This document shows, one piece after another, positions 35,483 through 44,221 of a DNA stretch of 64,000 nucleotides. This DNA comes from Bacteroidota bacterium (GTDB taxonomy: Bacteria > Bacteroidota > Bacteroidia > Chitinophagales > Chitinophagaceae): assembly GCA_023424015.1 (NCBI GenBank), contig JAFAEM010000022.1, positions 62,001 through 126,000 on the forward strand. Reading direction: 5' to 3'. A program made the position numbers and the translations under genes. Positions within the stretch are counted from its first letter, which is position 1. Every line of letters starts with the position of its first letter. The notes under the pieces were generated by a model. It saw only the letters and a program-made list of their open reading frames with translations. It had not been told where the DNA came from and did no database searches.

Positions 35483-36472
35483 GTGATCGCAATATTTAGA
35501 CAGAAAAACCCAGCTAACCTGCTCCTCCTCCTGATAACAGGGATACTTATCAAGTTACCTATGTTTATGGAGCCGCATGTGCCTATTGTGCGGCAAAGCG
35601 ATGGTATCCTTTACGAAGCAATCATTGATTTTTTTAATGGAATGGCAGGGACTTCGCCGGTCATGTACCCGGTTCTGGCGTTTATCTTACTCATCACCCA
35701 GGCCATCATGATCACGCGGTTTATCAACAACCAGCGCATGATGAATAAGCCCAACTACCTCGCGGGAATGGCTTACCTGCTCATTACATCCCTTTTACCA
35801 GAGTGGAATTATTTTTCGTCGCCACTTATATGTAACACGATTCTATTATATATACTATCTGCCTTATTTGGGGTATATAACAAGCCCAACGCAAAAGGCA
35901 GTATTTTCAATATCGGCCTGGCATTAGGTATTGCCGCTTACCTGTTTATTTCGTCGCTCACATTTGTGATATGGGTTTTTCTCGCCCTGGCCGTGATGCG
36001 TCCTATCCGATTAAATGAATGGCTGATCTGTTTGCTGGGTATCACCACACCATTCTATTTCTACGCGATCTACACTTTTGTTAATGGAAATTTTGGCTGG
36101 GATCAGTTTGTACCGCTTATTCAACTTGGTTTTCCATCATTGAAGCAGTCGGCCTGGCTGGGAGCCAGTATTTTCCTGATCCTCGTGCCGTTCCTCGCCG
36201 GCGGGTATTATGTGCAGGAAAATCTAAGGCGAATGCTGATCAATGTCAGAAAGGGATGGAGCCTCCTGCTACTGTACCTGCTCACTGCCCTGCTTTTGCC
36301 TTTTGTCAATACCAGCGACACTTTTGAAAACTGGATCATGGCGATGGTGCCGATGGCTGCCTTTCACGGTTTTGGCTACCTCCATGCTACCCTCCGAATT
36401 TTTCCGCTGTTATTATTCTGGCTCACTGTGGCATTTATTATTACTTATCAATACTATGGTCCCGGTTGGTAA
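35483..36472 (+). CDS. Polytopic membrane protein (DUF6427-like)
   Basis: This protein of 329 residues is made of about 9-10 hydrophobic helices, starting with LLLLLITGILIKLPMFM and ending LLLFWLTVAFIITYQYYG. The N-terminal IAIFRQKNPANLLLLL, a loop with PHVPIVRQSDGILYEAI and the SSLLPEWNYFSSPLI-like block resemble a family common in Bacteroidota (DUF6427). The function is unknown; this level of family assignment is tentative. The start is GTG at 35483, since no ATG lies before the first helix. It follows the unknown secreted protein by 23 bases and precedes purQ by 102 bases. Confidence 0.7.
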   Translation: MIAIFRQKNPANLLLLLITGILIKLPMFMEPHVPIVRQSDGILYEAIIDFFNGMAGTSPVMYPVLAFILLITQAIMITRFINNQRMMNKPNYLAGMAYLLITSLLPEWNYFSSPLICNTILLYILSALFGVYNKPNAKGSIFNIGLALGIAAYLFISSLTFVIWVFLALAVMRPIRLNEWLICLLGITTPFYFYAIYTFVNGNFGWDQFVPLIQLGFPSLKQSAWLGASIFLILVPFLAGGYYVQENLRRMLINVRKGWSLLLLYLLTALLLPFVNTSDTFENWIMAMVPMAAFHGFGYLHATLRIFPLLLFWLTVAFIITYQYYGPGW

Positions 36473-36547
36473 TGTCACTGGTGTGAGACTTAACGTAGAC
36501 TTCATACTTCGTGCCCGAATCACAGCCTTAAACTCGTGGCGGTTCTT

Positions 36548-36555
36548 TATCTTTG
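36548..36555 (+). promoter_or_regulatory. Possible -7 box of purQ
   Basis: TATCTTTG matches TAnnTTTG 19 bases before the purQ ATG. No TTG at the usual distance was seen upstream, so only half of the promoter is supported. Confidence 0.35.
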
Positions 36556-36574
36556 CCATTCAAAATTCTGATAC

Positions 36575-37249
36575 ATGAAATTTGGTGTGGTTGTTTTTCC
36601 CGGGTCTAATTGTGACAGGGATATGTATGATGCATTAAAGTATGATCTGGGCCAGGATGTTACAATGCTTTGGCATAAAAACAGTGACCTGGGGCAGCTT
36701 ACCACGGATGATTGTATCATTCTGCCCGGTGGATTTTCATATGGCGATTATCTACGGTGTGGCGCTATCGCCAGGTTCAGCCCGGTTATGCAAAGTATCA
36801 TTGAGTTTGCCAATGCCGGTGGTAAAGTTCTGGGTGTCTGCAATGGTTTCCAGATCCTTTGCGAATCGCAATTGTTGCCGGGTGCGCTGCTTAGAAACAG
36901 CCAGCAGCAGTTTGTCTGCAAAAACGTATTTATAAAAGATCAATCCTCCAATATTTATAAAATACCGGTAGCTCATGGCGAAGGCCGCTATTATGCTGAT
37001 GAGAAGACCCTGGCTCAGTTGGAGGCAAACGGACAGGTGATCTTCCGCTACTGCGACGAGAACGGAAAGGAAACTCCCGGGTCTAACCCCAATGGTGCTA
37101 TCAATAATATCGCAGGAATTTGCAACGAGGCCCGGAATGTTTTTGGTATGATGCCCCATCCAGAAAGGGCTTGTTCTCAGGCACTTGGCAATGTTGATGG
37201 CAGACAGATCATTAAAGATTTGCTGATGGCCGGGGAGTTGGTTGGCTAG
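36575..37249 (+). CDS. purQ: Phosphoribosylformylglycinamidine synthase, glutaminase subunit
   Basis: This is the class I glutamine amidotransferase subunit of FGAM synthase (fourth step of purine synthesis), supplying ammonia to the small-type PurL. The 224 residues begin KFGVVVFPGSNCDRDMYDAL. The nucleophile Cys is in LGVCNGFQIL near residue 88. The His/Glu pair is in MMPHPERACSQ near the C-terminus, and PGGFSYGDYLRCGAIARFSP is a PurQ signature. The length is typical. Neither purL nor purS is in the window. Confidence 0.97.
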   Translation: MKFGVVVFPGSNCDRDMYDALKYDLGQDVTMLWHKNSDLGQLTTDDCIILPGGFSYGDYLRCGAIARFSPVMQSIIEFANAGGKVLGVCNGFQILCESQLLPGALLRNSQQQFVCKNVFIKDQSSNIYKIPVAHGEGRYYADEKTLAQLEANGQVIFRYCDENGKETPGSNPNGAINNIAGICNEARNVFGMMPHPERACSQALGNVDGRQIIKDLLMAGELVG

Positions 37250-37360
37250 TAGCACATCTTTCATTCTATTAAATACAGTCTTTAAAAATTTAGCCCCCGG
37301 TCTTTGGGTGAATTAGCATGCTTTTATCGTTTTATAATTATTAAAACAGGAAAATCTGGT

Positions 37361-37368
37361 TAATTTTG
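37361..37368 (+). promoter_or_regulatory. Possible -7 box of the DsbD-alpha-like gene
   Basis: TAATTTTG fits TAnnTTTG and lies 23 bases before the ATG at 37392. No convincing -33 TTG is present at 17-21 bases upstream. Confidence 0.35.
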
Positions 37369-37391
37369 ACCCGGCTTTATAATTTAAGGAA

Positions 37392-37850
37392 ATGAAAATC
37401 AAACCTATACTCGTCCTTTTTTGCCTGGTCCTTGCCGGAGCAGCAGCAAACGCCCAGTTGAACCCGGTAAGCTGGTCATTTACATCAAAAAAAATTGCCG
37501 ACAAAACATATGAAGTACACCTGACCGCTACCATGGCGACAGGCTGGCATTTATATTCGCAGGTTCAACCTGAGGATGCGATTGCCATTCCCACCGGCTT
37601 TAAAATAAATAGCAATCCTTTGCTTTCCCTGGAAGGTAATATCAGGGAATTGGGAAAAATGGAAAAGTTTCACGATAAGAAACTGGAAGTATCCGCCAAC
37701 CAGTATTCCGGCAAAGTTGATTTTGTACAGGTGGTGAAACTCAAAGCCAACGCGAAAACAAATCTTACAGGCAGTGTTGAATACCAGACCTGTGACGATA
37801 AAAAATGTTTGCCGCCAAAGACAGTCAACTTTACCGTTCCCTTAAACTAG
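37392..37850 (+). CDS. Stand-alone DsbD N-terminal (alpha) domain protein with redox cysteines
   Basis: This is a 152-residue periplasmic protein with a signal peptide (ILVLFCLVLAGAAANAQ). The mature part matches the immunoglobulin-like N-terminal domain of DsbD: WSFTSKKIADKTYEVHLTAT, GWHLYSQVQPEDA, and the conserved end YQTCDDKKCLPPKTVNFTVPL. The cysteine pair C134/C139 corresponds to the pair that in E. coli DsbD-alpha passes electrons to periplasmic thiol oxidoreductases. The next gene is a full DsbD whose own N-terminal domain has no such pair. A terminator-like hairpin separates the two genes (67-base gap), so they may be separate or partly coupled transcripts. Confidence 0.82.
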   Translation: MKIKPILVLFCLVLAGAAANAQLNPVSWSFTSKKIADKTYEVHLTATMATGWHLYSQVQPEDAIAIPTGFKINSNPLLSLEGNIRELGKMEKFHDKKLEVSANQYSGKVDFVQVVKLKANAKTNLTGSVEYQTCDDKKCLPPKTVNFTVPLN

Positions 37851-37874
37851 GCAGCAAATAACAGAAATAATTAG

Positions 37875-37902
37875 CGGGTTCTTTTTTAGAACCCGTTTCT
37901 TT
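37875..37902 (+). terminator. Hairpin with T tract between the two DsbD-type genes
   Basis: A perfect 8-bp stem (CGGGTTCT 37875-37882, AGAACCCG 37888-37895) has a T5 loop and is followed by TTTCTTT. It starts 24 bases after the upstream stop. The GC content is modest, so it may be a partial terminator within the operon. Confidence 0.65.
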
Positions 37903-37917
37903 ATCAAACCGGATAAC

Positions 37918-39885
37918 ATGCTTAAAAAGCTCAGCGCTCATATTATTCTAACCGCCATTTTATTCTCCTTCACCAATGCTGCATCATCGCAGGAACAGTC
38001 ACTTCCACATAGCTGGAAGGTTGAGAGTAAAAAGTTAGAAGAAGGGCGATACGAGCTTATTTTTTCAGCGGCCGCATCCGGTGACTGGAAAATTTATGCG
38101 CCGAACCAGGTCTTGCTGGATGTAAAGACAACCGAATTAAATTTCGCTGATTCCGCCATCAGCAAGTCAGGTGATTTTATTATCTCGGGTCAGCAACCTG
38201 TGGATGAAAGCAGTCCAATTTTTGAAAATACAAATGTCAGCCTGCATGCAGGTGATGTGGAGTGGAAGGCCGATATACGAATAAACGGCACTGTACCGGC
38301 ACAGTTACAGGGCAGCCTTTTGTATACCTATGGTAAAAATGACGAGTTTTACCCAGGTACGGCATTTATCTTTGATGTGGCGTTGGAAGGAGGCGTAGTC
38401 ACAGGCTCCGCAATTAAAGTTGCTTCAATCGATCTTGCCAACCCGGTAAATAACTGCGGTGATGACGGTACAGAAAGCAAAAGTATTCTGACAATTTTCC
38501 TGCTGGGTTTATTAGGTGGTATCATCGCTTTGCTTACACCCTGCGTGTTTCCCATGATACCGGTTACGGTAACTTTTTTTACAAAAAAATCACAGGACAG
38601 GAAAAAGGGTATCAGGAATGCGATTCTATATGGTTCGTTTATTTTCCTGATCTATGTGATCATTACCATACCGTTTCATATCGCGAATGAAGCCATCAGT
38701 CCTGAAATCTTTAATAATATTTCTACCAATGTATGGTTAAACCTGCTGTTCTTTGCCGTCTTCGTAGCATTCGCGTTGTCCTTTTTTGGTCTATATGAAA
38801 TCGGGTTGCCCGCAGGACTTGCCAATAGAATGGACTCCAAATCGGGATTGGGTAACCTGGGGGGAATTTTCTTTATGGCTTTTACGCTTGCGATCGTTTC
38901 ATTTTCCTGTACCGGGCCCATTCTGGGAACACTACTGGTTGGCGTCGCTGAGCAGGGTGCATGGCCACTTACTGCCGGTGCTGCTGGTTTCGGACTCGCA
39001 CTCGGATTACCCTTCGCGTTATTTGCCATGTTTCCTCATTGGCTTCAGTCTCTACCCAGATCGGGTGGCTGGATGACTGATGTAAAAGTGATACTGGGCT
39101 TTTTGGAACTGGCCCTGGCAATAAAGTTTTTATCAAATGCCGACCTGGTGGAACAATGGGGTTTGCTAAAGAGAGAAATTTTTATTGGGTTATGGATCGT
39201 GATAGGCATTTTAATGGTGTTATTCCTGCTGGGTAAGATCAGGATCTCTCATAGTTCACCGGTACGAAAGATATCCATTACCCGCCTGGCATTTATAATC
39301 CTGTTTGCCTCATTTACCATTTATCTTATTCCCGGCCTTACCAATTCACGCTGGGCCGACCTGAAGCTGATCAGCGGGTTTCCACCACCACGTACTTATA
39401 GCCTTTACAAAGTTGAAAGCCACCTTGAGCCGATCCATAATAATTACGAAGAGGCTCTTGCCCTATCGAAAAGGGAAAATAAACCCGTGTTGATCGATTT
39501 TACGGGATGGGCTTGCGTGAACTGCCGAAGGATGGAAGAAAAAGTTTGGCCGGATCCCCTGGTGGACAGCCTGATGCGGACAGGTTTTGTGGTGCTTTCC
39601 CTGTACGTTGATGAAAGAAAGAAGCTGCCCCTAACTGAACAAACTGTTTACAAAGCCGGCAATGGCCAGGAAAAATCCATCATTACGGTGGGTGATAAAT
39701 GGTCCACTTTTCAAACAGAAAATTTCGGAGCTACCTCGCAGCCCCAGTACGCGATCATCAGCGCGGACGAAAAGGTTTTGACTAAAACAAAATACTACAC
39801 TCCGGATGCGGAAGAATTTGCAGAATGGCTGCAGTGCGGACTTGAAGCGTTCCGTAAGACACAGTCTGGAGTCGGGAGTCGGTAG
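37918..39885 (+). CDS. dsbD: Thiol:disulfide interchange protein DsbD, N-terminal domain lacking its cysteine pair
   Basis: This inner-membrane electron shuttle moves reductant from cytoplasmic thioredoxin to the periplasm. The 655 residues comprise a signal peptide, an N-terminal alpha-like domain (about 25-165), eight or so membrane helices with the two buried cysteines C209 (LLTPCVFPMIP) and C331 (SFSCTGPILGTLLVG), and a C-terminal thioredoxin domain with CVNC at 533-536 in DFTGWACVNCRRMEE. In the alpha domain the segment that should hold the pair reads LLYTYGKNDEFYPGTAF, with no cysteine. The last residues (SGVGSR) and the stop codon come from a dispersed repeat. The upstream gene supplies an alpha domain with intact cysteines. 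Confidence 0.93.
   Translation: MLKKLSAHIILTAILFSFTNAASSQEQSLPHSWKVESKKLEEGRYELIFSAAASGDWKIYAPNQVLLDVKTTELNFADSAISKSGDFIISGQQPVDESSPIFENTNVSLHAGDVEWKADIRINGTVPAQLQGSLLYTYGKNDEFYPGTAFIFDVALEGGVVTGSAIKVASIDLANPVNNCGDDGTESKSILTIFLLGLLGGIIALLTPCVFPMIPVTVTFFTKKSQDRKKGIRNAILYGSFIFLIYVIITIPFHIANEAISPEIFNNISTNVWLNLLFFAVFVAFALSFFGLYEIGLPAGLANRMDSKSGLGNLGGIFFMAFTLAIVSFSCTGPILGTLLVGVAEQGAWPLTAGAAGFGLALGLPFALFAMFPHWLQSLPRSGGWMTDVKVILGFLELALAIKFLSNADLVEQWGLLKREIFIGLWIVIGILMVLFLLGKIRISHSSPVRKISITRLAFIILFASFTIYLIPGLTNSRWADLKLISGFPPPRTYSLYKVESHLEPIHNNYEEALALSKRENKPVLIDFTGWACVNCRRMEEKVWPDPLVDSLMRTGFVVLSLYVDERKKLPLTEQTVYKAGNGQEKSIITVGDKWSTFQTENFGATSQPQYAIISADEKVLTKTKYYTPDAEEFAEWLQCGLEAFRKTQSGVGSR
39863..39885 (+). 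repeat. GTCGGGAGTC-type repeat forming the end of dsbD
   Basis: AGTCTGGAGTCGGGAGTCGG followed by TAG supplies the last codons and the stop of dsbD. It belongs to the same family as the repeats after kup and the ABC permease, in the same orientation relative to the gene. Confidence 0.65.
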
Positions 39886-39942
39886 CCAGGAGGCGTTGGC
39901 TTGCGTTTTACCTTTTAATTTAATGTAGGCATGAAAATAAAA

Positions 39943-39969
39943 AACCGCTCCGAGGGTATCGGAGCGGTT
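39943..39969 (-). terminator. Terminator for the ECF sigma factor gene
   Basis: An 11-bp perfect stem (AACCGCTCCGA 39943-39953, TCGGAGCGGTT 39959-39969) has a 5-nt loop. The A run on its left becomes a T tract on the minus strand, so it should end the sigma factor transcript, 155 bases past its stop. It may also block read-through from dsbD. Confidence 0.8.
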
Positions 39970-40124
39970 CAATTTGGTGTCATTCTGTAACAGCCTGCTG
40001 CCGGGCAAGCAAGAGAAAAATTCATTAAAAAGAACTTTTCCAGGTGCAGCGGGAGAAACAGAATGACAATATCTTTTTAAAAAACTGGATCAAAGATATA
40101 AAGATAAATTTCAAACTACAAAGT

Positions 40125-40706
40125 CTACAGGGCAATTTGTTTTTGAACCATCAGTTTCCTCAGGTTTATCAGGCCATACCGCATCCGTCCCAAAGCTGTA
40201 TTGATACTGCAATTGGTGGTAGCGGCGATTTCTTTAAAGCTCATATCAGCATAATGGCGGAGGATGATCACTTCGCGCTGGTCTTCCGGCAACCTTTCCA
40301 GCATCTCACGTACGCGGTGATGACTTTGCCTTTTGATCATCACGGTTTCAGCACTGTCATCAGCAAAGTTCAGGACTTCAAAAATGTCTTTGTCTTCACT
40401 GTTACGGATGGTGGGCGTTCTTTTTACTTTACGGAAATGATCCACGCACAGGTTGTGAGCGATACGCATAGCCCAGGGAAGGAATTTACCTTCTTCTGTA
40501 TAGCGGCCGCCGCGCATAGTGTCGATGATACGGATAAACACATCCTGGAAAATATCTTCAGCGAGATATTTATCCTTTACCAAAAACAGGATAGATGTGT
40601 AAAGTTTATCCTTGTGTCGTAACACTAAGGCTTCGAGTGCGTCGAGATTTCCATCCCGGAATAGATGGATAAGTTCATGGTCGGTCTTGTCGATAAAAGC
40701 TTTCAT
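40125..40706 (-). CDS. ECF-type RNA polymerase sigma factor
   Basis: This is a 193-residue sigma-70 family factor of the extracytoplasmic-function class. Region 2 spans about residues 25-95 (ALVLRHKDKLYTSILFLV, DKYLAEDIFQDVFIRIID, then KFLPWAMRIAHNLCVDHFRK with the -10 recognition helix). Region 4 spans about residues 130-185 (RVREMLERLPEDQREVIILR, then the HTH MSFKEIAATTNCSINTALGR). No anti-sigma gene is adjacent, which is common for the ECFs of this phylum that act as house-keeping or stress factors. It is divergent from uvrA and ends at its own terminator. Confidence 0.92.
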   Translation of the reverse strand: MKAFIDKTDHELIHLFRDGNLDALEALVLRHKDKLYTSILFLVKDKYLAEDIFQDVFIRIIDTMRGGRYTEEGKFLPWAMRIAHNLCVDHFRKVKRTPTIRNSEDKDIFEVLNFADDSAETVMIKRQSHHRVREMLERLPEDQREVIILRHYADMSFKEIAATTNCSINTALGRMRYGLINLRKLMVQKQIAL

Positions 40707-40952
40707 AAAACTTCTACAGTTTAGGTGGTTGATGGGATAGGTTTAAAAACTAAAAAAAACGGTGAATTGTGTAAACAGAGTAGAAGTCTATGCGATAGGC
40801 GGGGTAATTTTTTGGTTATTCATTTTTTGGATATTGGATAATAAAAATATACTATTTCGCCGATCTTCCAAGCACCCGCGAAAAAAAGTTCCAGATTTTA
40901 TTGTCAAAGAAATGTTAATCATAAACGCTGAAATTTGCGTTGGATAAGGTTT

Positions 40953-40960
40953 TAACTTTG
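40953..40960 (+). promoter_or_regulatory. Possible -7 box of uvrA
   Basis: TAACTTTG matches TAnnTTTG and ends 12 bases before the uvrA ATG, so the transcript would be nearly leaderless. A TTTG lies 15 bases upstream of it, shorter than the usual spacer. Confidence 0.35.
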
Positions 40961-40972
40961 ATTATCTGAATA

Positions 40973-43900
40973 ATGGAAACAAAAATAATTGGGAAAAAAC
41001 CCTTTGAGAGAAAGACCGTAATTCCCGCAGAAAATATACTGATCAGGGGCGCCCGGGTACATAACCTGAAGGATATTACCGTTGAAATTCCCCGGAATAA
41101 GTTGGTGGTGGTGACAGGTGTTTCAGGTTCTGGAAAATCTTCGCTTACTATAGATACGTTATATGCTGAAGGTCAGCGGCGTTATGCTGAAAGCCTGAGC
41201 GCCTATGCCCGTCAGTTCCTCAACCGGATGAATAAACCGGATGTGGATTTTATAAAAGGCCTTTGCCCGGCTATCGCCATTGAGCAAAAAGTCATTACCC
41301 GTACGCCACGCAGCACGGTTGGGAGTATGACTGAGATATATGATTATCTGCGATTATTATTTGCCCGAGCCGGTAAAACGATCTCACCGGTATCAGGGAA
41401 GGAGGTAAAAAAAGATGATGTAACTGATGTGGTGGAAGCGATAAAAAAGAGAGAATCCGGCGCAAGGGTTTTTATCCTGGCCTTATTCAAGCAGCACCGT
41501 AACCGTGATATTAGGGAAGAATTAAATATCCTCGTGCAAAAAGGTTTTACCCGTGTGTACCTTCATGAAAGCAGCGCAGGCGAACCCGGAACTGTTTTTA
41601 ATATTGAAGACCTGCTCGGTTTGACCGATAAAGAACTTAAGTCAAAGATCGCCGGCAAAAAAGCGACCCTTTATATCCTGGTAGACAGGATCGTGGTTAA
41701 AGAATTTGATGAAGACGATATTCACCGTCTCTCCGATTCAGTAGGCACCGCTTTTTATGAAGGTGAGGGCGATGTGTACCTGTTCGTACAGGAGGATGAA
41801 AATACTCCGAACGCACCAGGTACAAAACCAGCCCGGAAAAAAAATGCCGAAAGAGGTTTTTCCCTGCTTCATTTCAACAACCGGTTTGAGTTGGATGGCA
41901 TCCAGTTCGAAGAACCGGTGCCAAACCTGTTTTCATTTAATAATCCTTTTGGTGCGTGTCCGACCTGTGAGGGATTCAGCCAGGTGCTTGGTATCGATGC
42001 CGACCTGGTAATACCCGACCGCCGGCTGAGTGTGTACGAGGGTGCCGTAGCTCCCTGGAAAGGTGAGAAGCTGGGACTTTGGAAAGATCATTTTATAAAA
42101 GCCGCGAAAAAATTCAATTTCCCGGTTCACAAACCCATTGCTGATCTTACCGAAAAGCAATATGAGATTCTTTGGGAGGGTAATGAACATGTGGCGGGAA
42201 TCAACGATTTCTTTAAAGAAGTAGAACAAAATTTATACAAGGTACAGTACCGTGTATTGTTGAGCCGTTACCGTGGGCGTGCCCTATGCCCCGAATGCAA
42301 AGGCTACCGGCTTCGTAAAGAAGCGTTGTATGTAAAGATCGCGGGCAAACATATCGGTCAGCTCGGTGAGATGCCGGTAAAGGATCTTGCTGCATGGTTT
42401 GAGGAGGTAGAAAAAAAACTTAGTGCTCACGATAAACAAATTGCACGAAGAATATTACTTGAGATACATCACCGGTTGAAAACCCTGCTGGCTGTGGGAC
42501 TTGGTTATCTTACATTGAACCGGCTTGCCAACACGCTGAGTGGCGGAGAAAGCCAGCGTATACAACTGACACGTAGCCTCGGTAGCAACCTGACCGATTC
42601 CCTGTATATCCTCGACGAACCTTCGATCGGACTACATGCCAGGGATACAGCAAATCTTATTAAAGTGTTGAAAGAGCTGAGAGATCTTGGTAATACGGTT
42701 GTGGTAGTGGAGCATGATGAAATGATGATGCGTGATGCTGATCATATCATTGACATGGGGCCCCTGGCTTCTCACCTGGGTGGTGAAGTTATTGCGGCGG
42801 GCACTTATGATGATATTATTTGTCATACCCGCAGTTTAACTGGTAAATACCTGAAGGGCGAATTGAAAATAGAACCGCCTAAGGTAACCAGGAAATGGAA
42901 TCGTTCGATTAAAGTTGAAGGTGCACGGCAACATAACCTGCAAAATATAACGGTGGAGTTTCCACTCAATGTCCTTTGCGTAGTAAGTGGTGTAAGTGGT
43001 AGTGGAAAAACGACTTTAGTAAAACAGATACTTTATCCCGCATTAAGAAAGTTGAAAGGTGAATTGGGTGACAAGGTAGGATTTCATAACGCCCTGACGG
43101 GTGATATTGACAGCATCGCACAAATAGAGCTGATCGATCAAAACCCGATTGGAAAATCTTCGCGCAGCAACCCGGTCACCTACATAAAAGCCTATGATGA
43201 GATCAGGGATCTCTACGCCCGGCAACCGCTGAGTAAGATGCGCGGATTTCAACCCAAGCATTTTTCATTCAATGTTGACGGTGGACGTTGCGATACCTGT
43301 AAAGGAGAGGGTGAACAGGTTGTGGAGATGCAATTTCTTGCCGATGTACACCTGGTTTGTGAATCCTGTAATGGTAAAAGATTTAAAGAAGAATTACTCG
43401 AAGTAAAATACAAGGATAAAAATATTTACGACGTCCTTGAAATGGGTGTTGATGAGGCGATAGAATTTTTTACTTCTTCAGAAAAAGAAGCTGCCAATAT
43501 TGCCAAAGCCATTCAGCCATTAAGTGATGTGGGTTTGGGTTATGTAAAGCTGGGGCAATCTTCCGATACATTATCGGGTGGCGAAGCACAGCGGGTAAAA
43601 CTGGCTTCTTTCCTGGGTAAAGGCCGTAACTCCGATAAAGTGCTTTTTATTTTTGATGAACCTACCACAGGTCTGCATTTTCACGATATAAAAAAATTAC
43701 TCGCTTCTTTTCATGCGTTGATAGAGCAGGGACATTCCATCATCGTTATCGAGCATAATACCGATGTAATAAGATGCGCCGACTGGCTGATTGATCTGGG
43801 TCCCGGGGCGGGCGATGAGGGTGGCAACCTGGTTTATGCCGGTAAGCCACTGGATATAAGTAAAGCCCGTACCAGCAAGACAGCTGAGTATATTTTATAA
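40973..43900 (+). CDS. uvrA: Excinuclease ABC subunit A
   Basis: This DNA damage-sensing ATPase of nucleotide excision repair loads UvrB. It has 975 residues with two ABC modules. The first Walker A is GVSGSGKSSLTIDTL near residue 50, with a first zinc module including CPECKGYRLRKEAL and a signature LSGGESQRIQLTR near residue 522. The second Walker A is GVSGSGKTTLVKQ near residue 675, with a zinc finger CDTCKGEGEQVVEMQFLADV...CESCNG, a signature LSGGEAQRVKLASFLG and Walker B FIFDEPTTGLHFHDI. SLSAYARQFL is the usual UvrA block. Some positions differ from the most common UvrA consensus (for example CPAIAIEQKVITRTPRSTVG), so it may be one of two UvrA paralogues in the genome. Confidence 0.95.
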   Translation: METKIIGKKPFERKTVIPAENILIRGARVHNLKDITVEIPRNKLVVVTGVSGSGKSSLTIDTLYAEGQRRYAESLSAYARQFLNRMNKPDVDFIKGLCPAIAIEQKVITRTPRSTVGSMTEIYDYLRLLFARAGKTISPVSGKEVKKDDVTDVVEAIKKRESGARVFILALFKQHRNRDIREELNILVQKGFTRVYLHESSAGEPGTVFNIEDLLGLTDKELKSKIAGKKATLYILVDRIVVKEFDEDDIHRLSDSVGTAFYEGEGDVYLFVQEDENTPNAPGTKPARKKNAERGFSLLHFNNRFELDGIQFEEPVPNLFSFNNPFGACPTCEGFSQVLGIDADLVIPDRRLSVYEGAVAPWKGEKLGLWKDHFIKAAKKFNFPVHKPIADLTEKQYEILWEGNEHVAGINDFFKEVEQNLYKVQYRVLLSRYRGRALCPECKGYRLRKEALYVKIAGKHIGQLGEMPVKDLAAWFEEVEKKLSAHDKQIARRILLEIHHRLKTLLAVGLGYLTLNRLANTLSGGESQRIQLTRSLGSNLTDSLYILDEPSIGLHARDTANLIKVLKELRDLGNTVVVVEHDEMMMRDADHIIDMGPLASHLGGEVIAAGTYDDIICHTRSLTGKYLKGELKIEPPKVTRKWNRSIKVEGARQHNLQNITVEFPLNVLCVVSGVSGSGKTTLVKQILYPALRKLKGELGDKVGFHNALTGDIDSIAQIELIDQNPIGKSSRSNPVTYIKAYDEIRDLYARQPLSKMRGFQPKHFSFNVDGGRCDTCKGEGEQVVEMQFLADVHLVCESCNGKRFKEELLEVKYKDKNIYDVLEMGVDEAIEFFTSSEKEAANIAKAIQPLSDVGLGYVKLGQSSDTLSGGEAQRVKLASFLGKGRNSDKVLFIFDEPTTGLHFHDIKKLLASFHALIEQGHSIIVIEHNTDVIRCADWLIDLGPGAGDEGGNLVYAGKPLDISKARTSKTAEYIL

Positions 43901-43960
43901 TATGTAGTAGATCAACGCGTAATATTACTTTTTAGTTCCGAAAAATTTCTGGAAAAATAC

Positions 43961-44221
43961 TTGCATATTCAAAAACCGGAGTATAGATTTGTGTCCAGTT
44001 GTAAAAAACTATATACATCCAACCTCTTCTGAAATCCGTACCCAAATCATCTACACTACATAATTGGGGAAATATTTAGCCATATAAGGGGCAGGATATT
44101 TATTCCCTGGCAGTAGTGACCGAACTCCAATCCTTTTAAAAAACTGTTGCATCCAGTTTCTGTGTAAGCCTAAACAGGTTTATTCATTCTCTATTATACT
44201 CTATACTCTAAACTCTAAACA
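43961..44221 (+). promoter_or_regulatory. Promoter and long leader of T9SS cargo gene 1
   Basis: TTG (43961-43963), a 20-nt spacer, and TAGATTTG (43984-43991) form a Bacteroidota promoter. A leader of about 220 bases follows. It contains the shared motif CTTCTGAAATCCGTACCC at 44026-44043, a second shared stretch AACTCCAATCCTTTTAAAAA (44123-44142), and 7-bp tandem repeats (TACTCTA, TACTCTA, AACTCTA, 44197-44217) just before the ATG. The matching elements before genes 2 and 3 have the same promoter spacing. Together with the first 60 bases this covers the 321-base gap after uvrA. Confidence 0.72.
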
